Shown here: piece after piece, positions 1-10,100 of the stretch
Layout of the letters: every line of letters begins with the position of its first letter
How positions within the stretch are numbered: the first letter of the stretch is position 1
From: Chromera velia
Taxonomy: Eukaryota; Sar; Chromeraceae
DNA length: 31,337 nt
NCBI GenBank assembly: GCA_018398765.1
Contig: JAHBMJ010004061.1
Coordinates: forward strand, 267,168 to 298,504
Direction: 5' to 3'
Made by a program: the position numbers and the translations under genes
The notes under the pieces: generated by a model
What the model was told of the DNA's origin: nothing
What the model saw: only the letters and a program-made list of their open reading frames with translations
Database searches by the model: none

Positions 1-700
1 ATGTATCTTCCACATGAAAAAGCCGCAACAGAGTGGGGGTACCGGAGGGACTCTTAGACGGTCTCTCTCGGACCTACAGCCTAAGTAATTCGATCCTCTT
101 TTCTGTATGTAAGGTTGTTGCATAGCTTTGCGTATATCCCGATCTTTCGATCATGCATGCGGGATGTCGCGTCATGCACTGGCACATCCGAGCAACTTGA
201 AGCCTGAAAAACGATATTTTCATGTCAATAATAAAGTTAATTTCATGGAAGCTCTAGTGGATTCTAAGTGGAAAGTATACGATAAAAACGAAACGTCACA
301 TTCAGAAAAAACATTTTCTTAAACATGTATATGTATACATTTGTATGTACTGAAAGTAACTCACTGTAACTGAAAGTTGTATACATGCAGTTAAACTTTT
401 TGAAACTACACTTAAAACGGTAAGATATATTTATATTAAGTACTAGTAACTTTCTGGAAATGTTTAATTGATATAAATAATGTACAGTGACTAATTGAAA
501 AACCTGGTGAACAACTTAAATAAATCAATATAAATATAGACCTAGATATAGACACACAACATTTTTTTCTAACTTTTTAGCTAGTTTTATATATGTGCAT
601 GCAAATGCCCCAGTAGGGCCTAGGTCGGGGGATCGAATCTATGCAGGAAATACTAGGTTGGCCAGAGCCTATATAGCTCACCGGCTTTAACCTCATATAT
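1..700. other. AT-rich flank without recognisable gene
   Basis: No open frame here resembles a protein I know. The part from about 320 to 600 is strongly AT-rich with many short TA-rich runs. The last bases before the retrotransposon (696-700, TATAT) probably belong to the target site of its insertion. Confidence 0.6.
696..700. repeat. Possible target-site duplication (left copy)
   Basis: The five bases left of the downstream LTR are TATAT. The five bases right of the upstream LTR (6840-6844) are TACAT. They match at four of five positions, and the difference is a transition. Ty3/gypsy integrases usually duplicate 5 bp, so this is a plausible decayed duplication, but the AT-rich context makes chance agreement possible. 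Confidence 0.45.
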
Positions 701-995
701 TGTAAGCAGAATACGGGGCTAGAACTCTCAACGCTAACGATGTGCATTCAGAGTTCATAGACTATAAGAGTTTGACCTAGAGAGGTTCGTATATTGTTCC
801 TTCGATCAAGCCAGTCCAACGATCGTTAGCGATCGTTAGCTAATTCGAATGCATGCAGATCGATGTCACTTTATTCAGTCCTGTGCCAAGCCACACTTAT
901 TGAAGTCCGCGCGCGTATCGCCGCGGCGCCGCCGGCCTCACGGCTCCACCACTCCATGGGCCCGTCGCGTACTCGCCGCTCATAGCCGGCCTACA
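701..995 (-). repeat. 3' LTR of the chromovirus (295 bp)
   Basis: This is a direct copy of 6600-6839. Over the 240 shared columns I count ten differences, all transitions. It carries about 55 extra GC-rich bases (roughly 896-950) that the other LTR lacks, so either this copy gained them or the 5' LTR lost them. It contains a perfect tandem GATCGTTAGC pair at 821-840. On the element strand it runs from TGTAGG to TTACA. Confidence 0.9.
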
Positions 996-1015
996 CCTGC
1001 CCGCTGCTTCGAAAC
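996..1015 (-). other. Probable polypurine tract next to 3' LTR
   Basis: On the element strand, GAAGCAGCGGGCAGG directly precedes the first base of the 3' LTR. That is where the plus-strand primer (polypurine tract) of an LTR element lies. It is only moderately purine-rich. A near-identical motif with a better purine run upstream occurs at 1319-1375 inside the element. Confidence 0.45.
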
Positions 1016-1212
1016 CGACGTCCACGCTGGGTTCCAGTGCCTGCACACATCGATAACTAATCGACCTCGTGGCATTGATTGATAACATGCACTTGCATAC
1101 TTCATCGAACCATAAATGAACGAAGCAAGTCGGAATGCAGAGTCCGACACCCATACTGCCACCCTGCATCTATGCATGACGCAGGATAGATTTGCTTTCT
1201 GCCTCGAATCAC

Positions 1213-1794
1213 TTACCAGGGAATTTCATCTTCCCAAAACTCACACATACGCATTCCACTCCACAAACCTCTTAGTTCTGCCCATACTGATTTCACCTCT
1301 CTACTTCTTAATTGCCAGCTACACCTGCCCGTTGCTTGCTTCTCTTTCTCCTGTTGTCTCTTCTTTTCTTTGAAGGCATGCAATGCCTCCTTTGCATGTG
1401 TCAGGTTGACAGCAGGCTCCCATGATGCATTCTCTTTACTTTCTCCTTCCCACCACACCAGGTAGTGCGCCTGTTTGTCTATCTTTCTGTGGTCGAGAAT
1501 CTTTTTTACTTCATACTCAATCTCTTCTGATGCAGGCAACCGAACAGCAGGCAGAGGATCATCTTTCCTTCTCTCATACTTCTTCAGGTATGATACATTA
1601 ATCACATTGTGACCCTTCATTCCTGCAGGGAATATGAGCTCATACGCGTTGCTCCCCACCTTTCTCTCTACCTCGAATGGTCCATAAAATAGAGGCTCAA
1701 GCTTCCCGCTTGGCTTCCTGCTTCCCTTAAAATATGCATTGCGTACAAGCAAAAAATCCCCTGGAGCAAATGAAACCTTGTGTCTGTGTGGATC
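1213..1794 (-). pseudogene. Integrase C-terminus with chromodomain (chromovirus)
   Basis: This segment continues the integrase frame after a TAA stop at 1795-1797. Its first part has the typical post-core GPFEV and NVSYLKKY elements that lie before chromodomains in Ty3/gypsy integrases. A chromodomain follows (residues about 78-125 of the open part): EYEVKKILDHR, then YLVWWEG, then SWEPAVNL. Two of the three methyl-lysine cage aromatics seen in HP1 are present (the Tyr of EYEV and the second Trp of VWWEG). The third position is Glu. Chromodomains steer integration toward particular chromatin. After it comes a lysine- and glutamate-rich stretch and a tail of about 35 residues of unclear origin that overlaps the internal polypurine-like motif. 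Confidence 0.9.
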
Positions 1795-1797
1795 TAC

Positions 1798-2878
1798 TTA
1801 TCGAGCTGCTCGTTCTCTTGTTTGCTTAAGTCTCTCCTTTGCTCTCATGATTTCTGCCTCTCTGCGATCTACAAAGTCTGCTGCTGGTGGGCAGAATGAC
1901 TTAGAACGCACAGAGACAGAAGGCAGGCGAATCGGGTCACGTCCGTATAGAAAGCGAAAAGGAGACATGCCTGTGGCTGGATGCACCGAATCATGATATG
2001 CAAACTGACAAGAACACAACCACTTCGGCCAGTCCGTTTGATGCTCGTTCACGAAACAATGCAACATCTGTTCGATGGTCTGGTTATCTCCCTCTGTCTG
2101 TCCATCTGACTGTAGGTGTCCTCTTGTGCTCATATTCAATTTTGTGCCCCACAGCCGAGCGAGTTCCTTCCAAAATGCAGAGAGAAAACGAGGATCACGG
2201 TCACTGACCACTGATTGGGGCATCCTGTGCTCGCAGACAATCCTCTTAAAGACCATCTTGGCTGTCCCTTCCGTTGTAATCTCTTGTGAGACTGCAGCAA
2301 AGAAAGGAGTTTTGGAGAGGCGATCAACCACAAAGAGGATTCCATCTACTTCTTCTCCTTTAAACACCACCCTCGGGAGTCCAAATATAAAATCAAGAGA
2401 AATAGACTGAAAAGAAAATTCAGGAATAGACAGAGGTTGGAGCAATCCATACTGCTTCTCAGTCGGTCTCTTTGCTCTTTGACAGGTATCACACTTTCTG
2501 ACGTACTGAACAATTAACCGATGTATACATATGTGGCCAATAGAAACTCCCTACCAATTTCAAATATGTTTTCTCTGCCCCCAAATGCCCCCCTGCGGCC
2601 GTATCATGATGTTTATAAATGAGGTTTCTTTGTAGTCTCTCTGTCGGGACGGCCAGTCTGTCATTGAAATAGAGCAATCCGTCTTCTATCTGAAACCTCG
2701 GAAGAATCAGCCACAAATGTCGAGGACCAGGCACTTCTTTCTCAGGGTTTTTGTCAGGGTCTTCAATTTGGAGCCTTACTTCAAGCACTTCCTTCACCTC
2801 CATCCAGAATTTCTCTTCTTCATATCCTTTCCTTATCCTTTCCAGTAATTCCTCATCCGGTTGCACTCTTGATTCTAT
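1798..2878 (-). pseudogene. Integrase zinc finger and DDE catalytic core, frameshifted
   Basis: The N-terminal part (2489-2866) ends in the HHCC zinc-binding region, with the His pair in KHHDTAAGGHLG. The two cysteines of the CDTCQR motif lie in a different frame near 2480-2500. A one-base frameshift around 2510-2530 therefore splits the finger. The core (1798-2445) keeps the catalytic triad: D in SLDFI, D in VSDRDPRF and E in DGQTEG, with 35 residues between the last two as expected for a DDE integrase. The usual HPQTDGQTER motif reads HLQSDGQTEG. A TAA at 2879-2881 separates this part from RNase H, and a TAA at 1795-1797 ends it. The element's integrase is dead as annotated. Confidence 0.93.
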
Positions 2879-2881
2879 TTA

Positions 2882-4522
2882 CAACAATTGACACATTTTT
2901 TTTCTTTCTTTATCTTTTTCTTCTTTCTGAGCATTCACCCCAGGGCACCTGCTCAGCGTATCTGCCACGCGATTCCGAGCACCGGGCACGTACCTTGGAG
3001 TGATCCCGATCTCGTCGAACATGCTGACAAATCTGTACATACGTGGAGACATTAAGGTGCGGTCAGCGGACACATTCACATATTTGAGAGACTCATGATC
3101 TGACCACACCTTAGTTGTGTGACTAATGTATGGCCTCCACGATTTGACCGCAAACACACAGGAAAGAAATTCTTTATCTCTGATCGGATACTTGAGCTCT
3201 GCCTGTGTCATTCTATATGATGCGAATGCACACGGACGGAGCCAGCCGATCTCAAGATCTTCCTGCATGAGCGCGGCAGCGAGCGTTTCTGTCGATTCGC
3301 ATGCATCCACAAAAATTTTGAAGGGACGCGCAGGGTCAGGAATGTAGAGTATGACAGTATTCTTCACTGCTTGCTTTACTGCTTCAAAGCTTTCTTCCTC
3401 TTTCTTCCCCCACTCAAACAATTTGTTTCCCTTCAGCAATGCATACAAAGGGCCTGCTTTCTCACTGAAGCGAGGGACAAACCATCTCACCCAATTTACA
3501 AACCCCAAAAACGAAAGCACTTCATTTCTGTTCTTGGGAATAGACCACTTACTTACTTGGTCTGTCTTGCTCTGCTCGGGCCGCACTCCGGTCTTGGAGA
3601 TCTTCAGTCCAAGAAATGTCACCTCAGTTTGCATGAAATGGCATTTCGACAATTTTGCATACAATTTATTTTCACTCAACAAACGCAAAACAATTCTGAT
3701 GTGTCTCTTGTGCTCTTCTCTTGTACGTGAATAAATCAGAATGTCATCCAGAAAAATTGAAACAAAACGGTCAAGACAAGAGCAAAGAGCAAATTGAATC
3801 AACCTCATCGCTACAGGAGGCGCGTTTGTCAACCCAAAAGAAACAACCAGCCACTCAAAAGAACCATAGCGTGTAGTGAAAGCTGTCTTTGGGATGTCTT
3901 CTTCTCTGACCCTCATTTGGTGATAATACTGCCTGAGGTCTAGTGTTATGAAGAACCGGGCCCCATGCAATCGATCAATCAACTCTTGTGGGTGAGGGAG
4001 AGAATGCTTGTCTTTGATAGTAATGCGATTCAAGCCAGTGTAGTCATAACACATTCTCATCGAGCCATCTTTCTTTTGTACAAAAAGAACAGGCACAGCA
4101 TAAGGAGAAGCAGACGGTCAGATGAATCTTTGTTCAAGGTATGTATCTATCTGTCTCCTCAGCTCATCTGTTTCTCCCACTGACAGCCGATAAGGCGAAC
4201 GGGCAGGAGGTGAATGACTGGGCTCAAGTTCGATTTTGAAATCCTAATGAGGTCCTCTTGACGCTGGCAGATGAGAGAGACGATCGGGAAAAAGAGACAC
4301 ATGATCTGCCATAATTCCTTTCACATTCTGAGGAACATCCGCATCTGATCGAGAGAGAAAAGCACGCACGTCCGACAAACCAGGGGCCGACCGAGCAGGA
4401 TGATCAGACGGAAGAGAAGAAAGAAAGTCAGAAGAGAAAAAATCAGAACCCACGTTCCCTCCATCATTCATTCTCCCCTTTCCTTTTCCCTTACTCACTT
4501 CAGTTGCATACACGAAGCACTC
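2882..4522 (-). pseudogene. Reverse transcriptase and RNase H domains
   Basis: The polymerase fingers and palm are clear: a KDGSMRMCYDYTGLN block, FITLDLRQYYHQ (first catalytic Asp), FGLTNAPP and the FLDDILIYS active site with both Asp intact. The Ty3-type RNase H follows: IFVDACES (catalytic Asp), YPIRDKEFL, WSDHESLKY and a terminal RVADTLSR. Stops interrupt the upstream part at 4244-4246 (TAG) and 4118-4120 (TGA, inside the otherwise typical RFI-PSASPY motif). The catalytic part from 4117 to 2882 is uninterrupted. The domain normally copies the element RNA into DNA and removes the RNA template. Here it could at most be a remnant. Confidence 0.95.
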
Positions 4523-4525
4523 CTA

Positions 4526-5227
4526 TTCCCCCTCTCCTGCAGGCCAGTGTGCCGTCTCCATTCTCACGATATGGCAGACAGCACCTTTTCGAATTGCTCG
4601 TTTGGCCTGCGCAGAAGAAAGAAGAGGAGGGCAAGGTCGGTTCTCTTCACATGCACCCCCTCGAATAATGACTTCCTGGCCGTTAAAGAAGAAACGAAGA
4701 GAACGAGACCAATGACCAAGTTTTGGTTGGTGGACGTCACTCTATTTTCTTCCCAAGATGACATCATAGTCGTCCAGGTCAGCCAGCAATGCACCGACTG
4801 TCTCTCGATACCCCTGAATACGAAGGGGAACAGAAGGTGTATACTCACTGACCTCTCATCCTCTGGGCTCCTTCACGGCCACCCTACATCTCATCGGGGT
4901 CCCAAACCTGCGAATATGCAACTGACGCAGGTGTGCAAACTTGCTATCAATGAAAATATCATCAGCTCCAATGTCATACAAAACTCTGACTGGAGCACCC
5001 GCGACAGTACCGTGATAGACAAAACCAGTCTCAAATAAATCATCCTCATCATCCTCTTCCTTACTCAATTCTTCATCTGTTCTCTGCCTTTTATCTTCCT
5101 CAACTTTATAACGTACCGTCAGGTCGGGTTCGACCACGGTCTCGTCATTCTCGTTTCAGCCTCTGATCGTCCTCACCCCAGCTACCCGTCTCGATCCAGC
5201 CTTGCGTGCTGGTTGATGTCTACTCGG
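4526..5227 (-). pseudogene. Retropepsin (aspartic protease) region, stop-riddled
   Basis: The active-site loop reads VLYDIGADD followed by IFIDSKFA, where retropepsins normally have D-(S/T)-G-A. The Thr/Ser that supports the catalytic Asp is Ile here. Further on, DVILGRK marks the C-terminal hydrophobic strand of the fold. Stops in the same frame lie at 5156-5158 (TGA), 4856-4858 (TGA), 4742-4744 (TAG, where family members usually have Trp after the ILG motif) and 4523-4525 (TAG). An acidic, charged linker (EEDDEDD) precedes the protease. Its role would be to cut the gag-pol polyprotein; this copy cannot do so. Confidence 0.85.
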
Positions 5228-5644
5228 CTAAGGTTGAGGCGATCCGCCGAAAGAGGGAGACCATGCACGTGTTCTGTCACCGAAGCCAAAGCCTCTTCCA
5301 GGTGACATGGGTGAACTTGGACTGTCACCTCTCTGTCCAGACCTCCCTCTCCCCCCTGTAGGTTGAGTGACTTGATTGATGGGATACGGGAAGGGAAGGG
5401 ATGGGTAAGGAGGAGGTGGCCAGGGGTACCCAGGCGTCGCCCCAAAACCTAGGACGAAAGGGGCAAATCCTAGAGATGCCCTGGGCGGCCACGGAGATCT
5501 GGATTGAGACGTCGTTTGAATGGTCCGCATGTGTGGAGGAAGTTGAGGTCCATTCCTACACGCGGCCATCATGTAGGTGTTCTCCCCACATAAAAGACAC
5601 CGATTCAGTCTCCCCCTGCTCTCCCACACCATCTGTGGAATCAA
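5228..5644 (-). pseudogene. Gag nucleocapsid zinc knuckle with defective ligand
   Basis: The knuckle reads CLLCGENTYMMAAC. This has the spacing of a retroviral-type C-x2-C-x4-H-x4-C RNA-binding knuckle, but the His is Tyr (codon TAC). A proline- and glycine-rich region follows, with PWPPPPYPSLPFPYP and arginine-glycine patches, as is common in nucleocapsid tails. The frame is shifted relative to the capsid part (5754-6527) and is shared with the downstream protease. It ends at a TAG (5228-5230). The apparent start at 5644 is a TTG and is only the edge of the open stretch, not a real start. Confidence 0.8.
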
Positions 5645-5753
5645 TGGGTGTCAGGATAGAAGTTTTCTTGAAGGTTGCACCCCAACACCACACAATTCCA
5701 TGGGAGCCGGTCCTATGGGGATCAATCACCGGACTCGGATCAGACGGGGGCCC

Positions 5754-6527
5754 TCACGACCAACGGCTTCGAGAGCGCAAACTGGCCTGCTTGAGCCAGA
5801 TTTCACTATAACAGTCCAACGCCTTCTCCATTGCTTCATCTAATATTGCCGGTTCCATCCTGTCAGTCTCATACATAATCCCGGGCGGTAAACCCTCAAT
5901 ATAGTCCTTTACGAGATCCTCCTCACTCGCATTTGTGATTTTCAACGCGAGAAGGGAGAATTCTTTGTTGTAGTTGTCAACCGTTCCTGTGCACCTGAGG
6001 GACAACACCTGCTTTCTCGCCTTCCTCCTCTCATGTTTCTCTTTATACCTGCGTTGCAGCACCTCATGCAATGCAGGCCAGTCTGCAAACCCCATACCTC
6101 TCTTCCCATGTAAATCGAACCAGTCCCTCAACTCCTTGCACACGAAGGACTTCGCGAGGCCAAGCTGACGATGAGGAGCAACATTCGCATTGGTAAAGTA
6201 GTCGTTGGTGTCCGTAATAAACCTCTCCACAGTGTCGCGGCGTCCAGTGAACTCGTCCGGCTGCTTCAGTGCAATCCGGGGAAGCTGCTCTCGCAGATCA
6301 GGGCCCTGAGAGGGCACGACAAGCTGCTGTATACTTTCCTCACTCATTGGCAGCACCTGAGGAGGCAACTGTGGAGGTGGAGCTGCAACCCTCGCCACCA
6401 GCCCCTCCATAGTCTGCCGCATCATCTCTTGAGTCTGCTGTAGGCTGGTGATAGACTGTTCAAGGTTGTACAGTACCGTTCCCACCTGCTTGTTTGTCAA
6501 AGGAGCCAAAACTGGAGGTAGTTCCAT
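5754..6527 (-). pseudogene. Gag capsid region
   Basis: Starting 46 bases after the primer binding site, a 257-residue frame opens with MELPPVLAPL. It contains a coiled, glutamine-rich segment and then a typical retrotransposon gag core: FTGRRDTVERFI, a WF in ELRDWFDLHG, FADWPALHEVLQRRY and DLVKDYIEGLPPGI. This is the capsid domain that assembles particles and packages RNA. It ends at a TGA (5754-5756) right after a basic SRSRWS segment. The knuckle that should follow is in another frame, so a frameshift or programmed frame change lies between 5753 and 5644. The start codon fits its position just inside the primer site. Confidence 0.88.
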
Positions 6528-6572
6528 GACAGCAACAGAATTCAGACTGAATATAAACGAATCAAAAGCCTA

Positions 6573-6596
6573 TTCGAAACCTGGCTCTGGTAACCA
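6573..6596 (-). other. Primer binding site, initiator tRNA-Met type
   Basis: Three bases inside the 5' LTR, the element strand reads TGGTTACCAGAGCCAGGTTT and continues CGAA. Plant-type initiator methionine tRNA ends in CCTGGCTCTGATACCA, whose complement matches this site apart from the TTAC/TAT bases near its start. It is therefore a primer binding site for initiator tRNA-Met, the most common primer of chromoviruses. The host tRNA was not available for comparison. Confidence 0.8.
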
Positions 6597-6599
6597 GAT

Positions 6600-6839
6600 T
6601 GTAAGCAGAATACGGGGCTAGAACTCTCAACGCTAACGATGTGCATTCAGAGTTCATAGACTATAAGAGTTTGACCTAGAGAGGTTCATACATTGTTCCT
6701 TCGATCAAGCTAGTCCAACGATCATTAGCGATCGTTAGCTAATTCGAATACATGCAGATCGATGTCACTTTATTCAGTCCTGCGTCAAGCCACCACTCCG
6801 CGGGCCCGTCGCGTACTCGCCGCTCGTAGCCGGCCTACA
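6600..6839 (-). repeat. 5' LTR of the chromovirus (240 bp)
   Basis: This direct copy of the left LTR starts TGTAGGCCGG and ends TTACA on the element strand. It lacks about 55 GC-rich bases present in the other LTR. It should hold the promoter for the element, but I cannot place a TATA box with confidence. Confidence 0.9.
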
Positions 6840-6841
6840 TA

Positions 6842-6862
6842 CATCATCATCATCATCATCAT
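6842..6862. repeat. (CAT)7 microsatellite
   Basis: Seven CAT triplets lie three bases outside the 5' LTR. A shorter run of the same triplet occurs near 17947-17960. The rest of the 340 bp spacer to the GH1 stop codon is AT-rich and shows nothing else. Confidence 0.9.
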
Positions 6863-7182
6863 ATACACTATAATATTTATATCCCCAAAAAATATTGAAA
6901 GCTAGATTCAAGTCTGCAATTCTAGTATCAGATGCTAGAATTAAAGTTGCATGAGTCTTTAGTAGGTCAGGTTATGACTCAGATACAGTTTTTGATAGTC
7001 TTTGATCATCAAGTTTGATGCACTAGGTGATGCAGTTCTTTATTTTTCTGAATTACACATCGTATTTCAAGTTTGGAGTTCATTGACTTTGAACATCGCG
7101 ATTGCGCTGTTCTTCAGTCGTTGTATATGTTTCCTCCACGAATAACTACCTTGGCCGGCTGCCCCACTCAGTCTTCTTTGCA

Positions 7183-10100
7183 CTACTTGTCAGCCATCCT
7201 GTACTTCAATTGCCTGAACCCTTTCACAACATCCACAAAGTGCTTACTGCCATCTCGAAGAGTTCGCGTCTTTTCCGCAGACTCGAAATCTACTTCATAG
7301 AGCCCAAACCTCATGGAGTACCCCTCGCACCACTCAAAGTTGTCCATCAAGGACCAGTAGTAGAACCCTTGCACAGGAACACCGTCCTTGATTGCCTTGC
7401 TCAGCTGCACAACAAGAACCAGAAGGGTGAGCCAATGCACAAGCTCAAAATTGGGACCTTCAAACTCCTAACCAAAAATGCTTTGCTTTGATGAGAACAG
7501 TCCGTTACAACACGGCAACAAAGTAGCTGTTGAGATCAGCGACGATTTGACTGCCTTCCGCAATGACTGTCTACCTCTCCGACTACATCTCTGACTACCT
7601 GACTGACTGCATAGAGGTGCCTGTGAATGAAAAGAGCACGAAGGCTGTCATTCCGATCGGATGCCCCGCTTTCCGTCACGTAGATTGGCACACCCGGCAG
7701 CTGCTTGTGCAAACGCACAAGACAGGTGTAGAGACCCTCCGCGTGCATGGTGTAGGGCATGTCCATTTTCACCTGCATGATGGTTCAGTCGCAAGTAAGT
7801 ACACATACCTGTACATAGACTCATTTTTTTCACATGCGCACATCGATAGACTTTCACAAAGCGTGGTTGCCTTTTTGCTTTTTCCTTTCGGCAATATGTT
7901 TATGTGTGCGTTCATTTGAATTCCATCCATTGATCTCGATTCAGACAGACAGACAGACAGACAGACAGACAGGCAGGCAGGCAGGCCGGCAGGCGGGCAC
8001 GCAGGTAGCCACGAAGGCCTGTCGGAGCGTTTGGCAGAGCAGGGAAAGGGAAGAAAAAGAAAGAGCAAAGAAGAACAAGAAACAAAAAGAAGCGTGCCAA
8101 ACAAAAACCAAGAGCAGGCAAAACTCAAGGACACGTTCTCCTTTTCTTTCTCACTTTGTTGTGTCACTCGTCCTTCAGCACGAGCCGGACGGGCGGACAC
8201 GCGAACAAGGACAAGGAGAAGAGCAGGAAAAAGGATGCAGTGTGAGAGCAAAAGACGATGACTAGAGATTGAGGGTAAGAAGACACACAACTCTATAGGA
8301 TAGAGAAACCAAGTTTGACAATGCCCACTGCGAAAAGGTGCGCCTAGTCTCAGAGAAAATGTCGAACTTCAAAGATTCAAAGATTTTGCATACATTCAAC
8401 GAGCGAAGCCACAATATCAATTTTTTGTCAACACCCGGCATGTCAAAGCGAGGGGGGCGTTTCATTTTGTCTAACACAAACCTCTTTCGGCGCTCCAAGC
8501 AAAGAGTCTTCCGGCGGTCCCTTATTTGTGAGTGCGTGCCAGATCGAGAGGAAGTAGCGCGAATAGTAATTCAGTCCAATGAAATCGTTGCAGGAAGGAG
8601 CGCCAGCATCTGTCCACTCAACTCGGGTGAGGAAGGGGACAGAGAAGACAAAGCGACCGCTCGAGAGGAATCTGCGTCTTACGCATTCGACGCTCAAGGG
8701 TATCCACTAAACAAGAAAGACATACAGAAAGCACGAACTGAACAACTGCTGGTGGGTGCGCGAAGAGCGAAAGCAAGGGTACATGAACAAAAGAAATCCA
8801 GGATTTTTGAGCAAGAGACCGCAAGGGTTCACACACCTCGGACAGCAAATATGGAAAGCATAAAGAAAAGAGGGGGGGGAAACGAGAATTTCCAAAACTG
8901 CTGTAAGCTGCTGCGGCTCTCCCTTCCCTGCTTTCCCTCATGCCCGACCCAGATGTCTGTCTGACAAGTTGAGAGAAAACGATTGACCTCAGGATTGCGT
9001 CGTTGAAGAGATCGTCAGCCAAATATGCCGCTGTCTGGTCGAAGACATTCCATGCGGTCTTTGGAAGAAACGGGAAGATGTCCTTGACGATGCCGACCTG
9101 TGCAGGGCCGATTAAGAAGGAAATGATGACACGCACTTCAAGCTTTTTGCTTTCCTTCATTGCAAGAATGGCGGGGAAACCAGCAAGCAGCATACAACGC
9201 ACTCAGCGTCATTCCACAAATTGCTGAGGAGACAATCAAGACAAACCCTCACTAAATTGTTTGAACGTAATTTGCCCTGCCTGTGCGAGGTTTTGTTGCG
9301 TCATCGTGGAAGCTTGCTGAATTCTTCACACAAGCACAATTTTTACTTTTCGTCTACCCACGCTGGGTCTTTCATACTTCCTTCAATTTCGTCTGCTTTG
9401 CCTGACCTGAGGAGGACTCTTCAGAGACATCGTGGCAGCTTCTTGTTTGATCGCACGGTAGGTCTCAACGTGTGCACGGAGGAGGTTTTTCATGACCTCA
9501 CCCGCCGCCCGCAGTGCGAGTCGTTTTCCTGGTGGAAAGACCCCTGAACAAGGAAAATGGTGGGAGCACAAATTCGAAAAGAGACGAATAAAAGGCTGGA
9601 CAGGAAACAAAAGTGACAACGTGGGACATGTCTGCGCTTCAAACGAGTCAAAAACTGTGAGAGAGGACGAGAAATAACGATTGTAGGGGGCGGAGAAGAC
9701 AGAGAAAGAGTAGTCCTCACCGATGAGCCATCCCTGAAAAGTGAACACCTCTGGTTCATTGATCGTACACCTGCAAGCACAGCAGATCCAGAAAAAAGTG
9801 CATCTGAGCACCTTTCTTGATTCTCTTCTGTGAAAGACGCCGGATCGCGCAATCTTTCTGAAGTCATGTAATCGATACGTGTGAAGTCAGCAGGTCACAT
9901 TTGTTTGACTGACCAAAACGTGACTTTTCCCCCAAGTTCCTGGAACATTCGCCGGGCATAGCGCACAAAGTAGCTGACGTTACTTTCCTGCTCCCACCCA
10001 CCCCTATCATCGAACCAGAGAGGCTGCGTGAAATGGTGGAGGGTGACCATAGGTTGAATGCCAGCAGCCCACAGGCTATCAATCTGGTCTTTGTAGTGTT

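Larger units (their letters stand above)
701..6839 (-). mobile_element. Degenerate Ty3/gypsy chromovirus LTR retrotransposon
   Basis: The element reads right to left. Two direct copies of one LTR bracket it (6600-6839 upstream, 701-995 downstream). Both begin TGTAG and end TTACA on the element strand. Between them, in order, lie a tRNA primer binding site, gag capsid, CCHC-type zinc knuckle, retropepsin, reverse transcriptase, RNase H, integrase (HHCC finger and DDE core) and a chromodomain. The RT-RNase H-integrase order and the C-terminal chromodomain define Ty3/gypsy chromoviruses. The copy is non-autonomous: at least ten in-frame stops, a gag/knuckle frame change and a frameshift in the integrase zinc finger break it. 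From the knuckle (5644) to about 2500 the reading frame is the same throughout, interrupted only by stops, so gag-pol was probably one long frame. Confidence 0.95.

Noticed and set aside
4400-5038. A 212-codon plus-strand open frame within the retrotransposon
   Set aside because: It is antisense to the protease region, has no recognisable domain, and the minus-strand reading explains the sequence fully.
7942-8000. CRISPR-like or satellite array
   Set aside because: It is a plain tetranucleotide microsatellite with no spacers; no CRISPR array is present in the window.
8338-8964. A 208-codon plus-strand open frame in the glycosidase locus
   Set aside because: It is antisense to GH1 exon 7 and the flanking intron; the minus strand carries the conserved GLNYYS motif.
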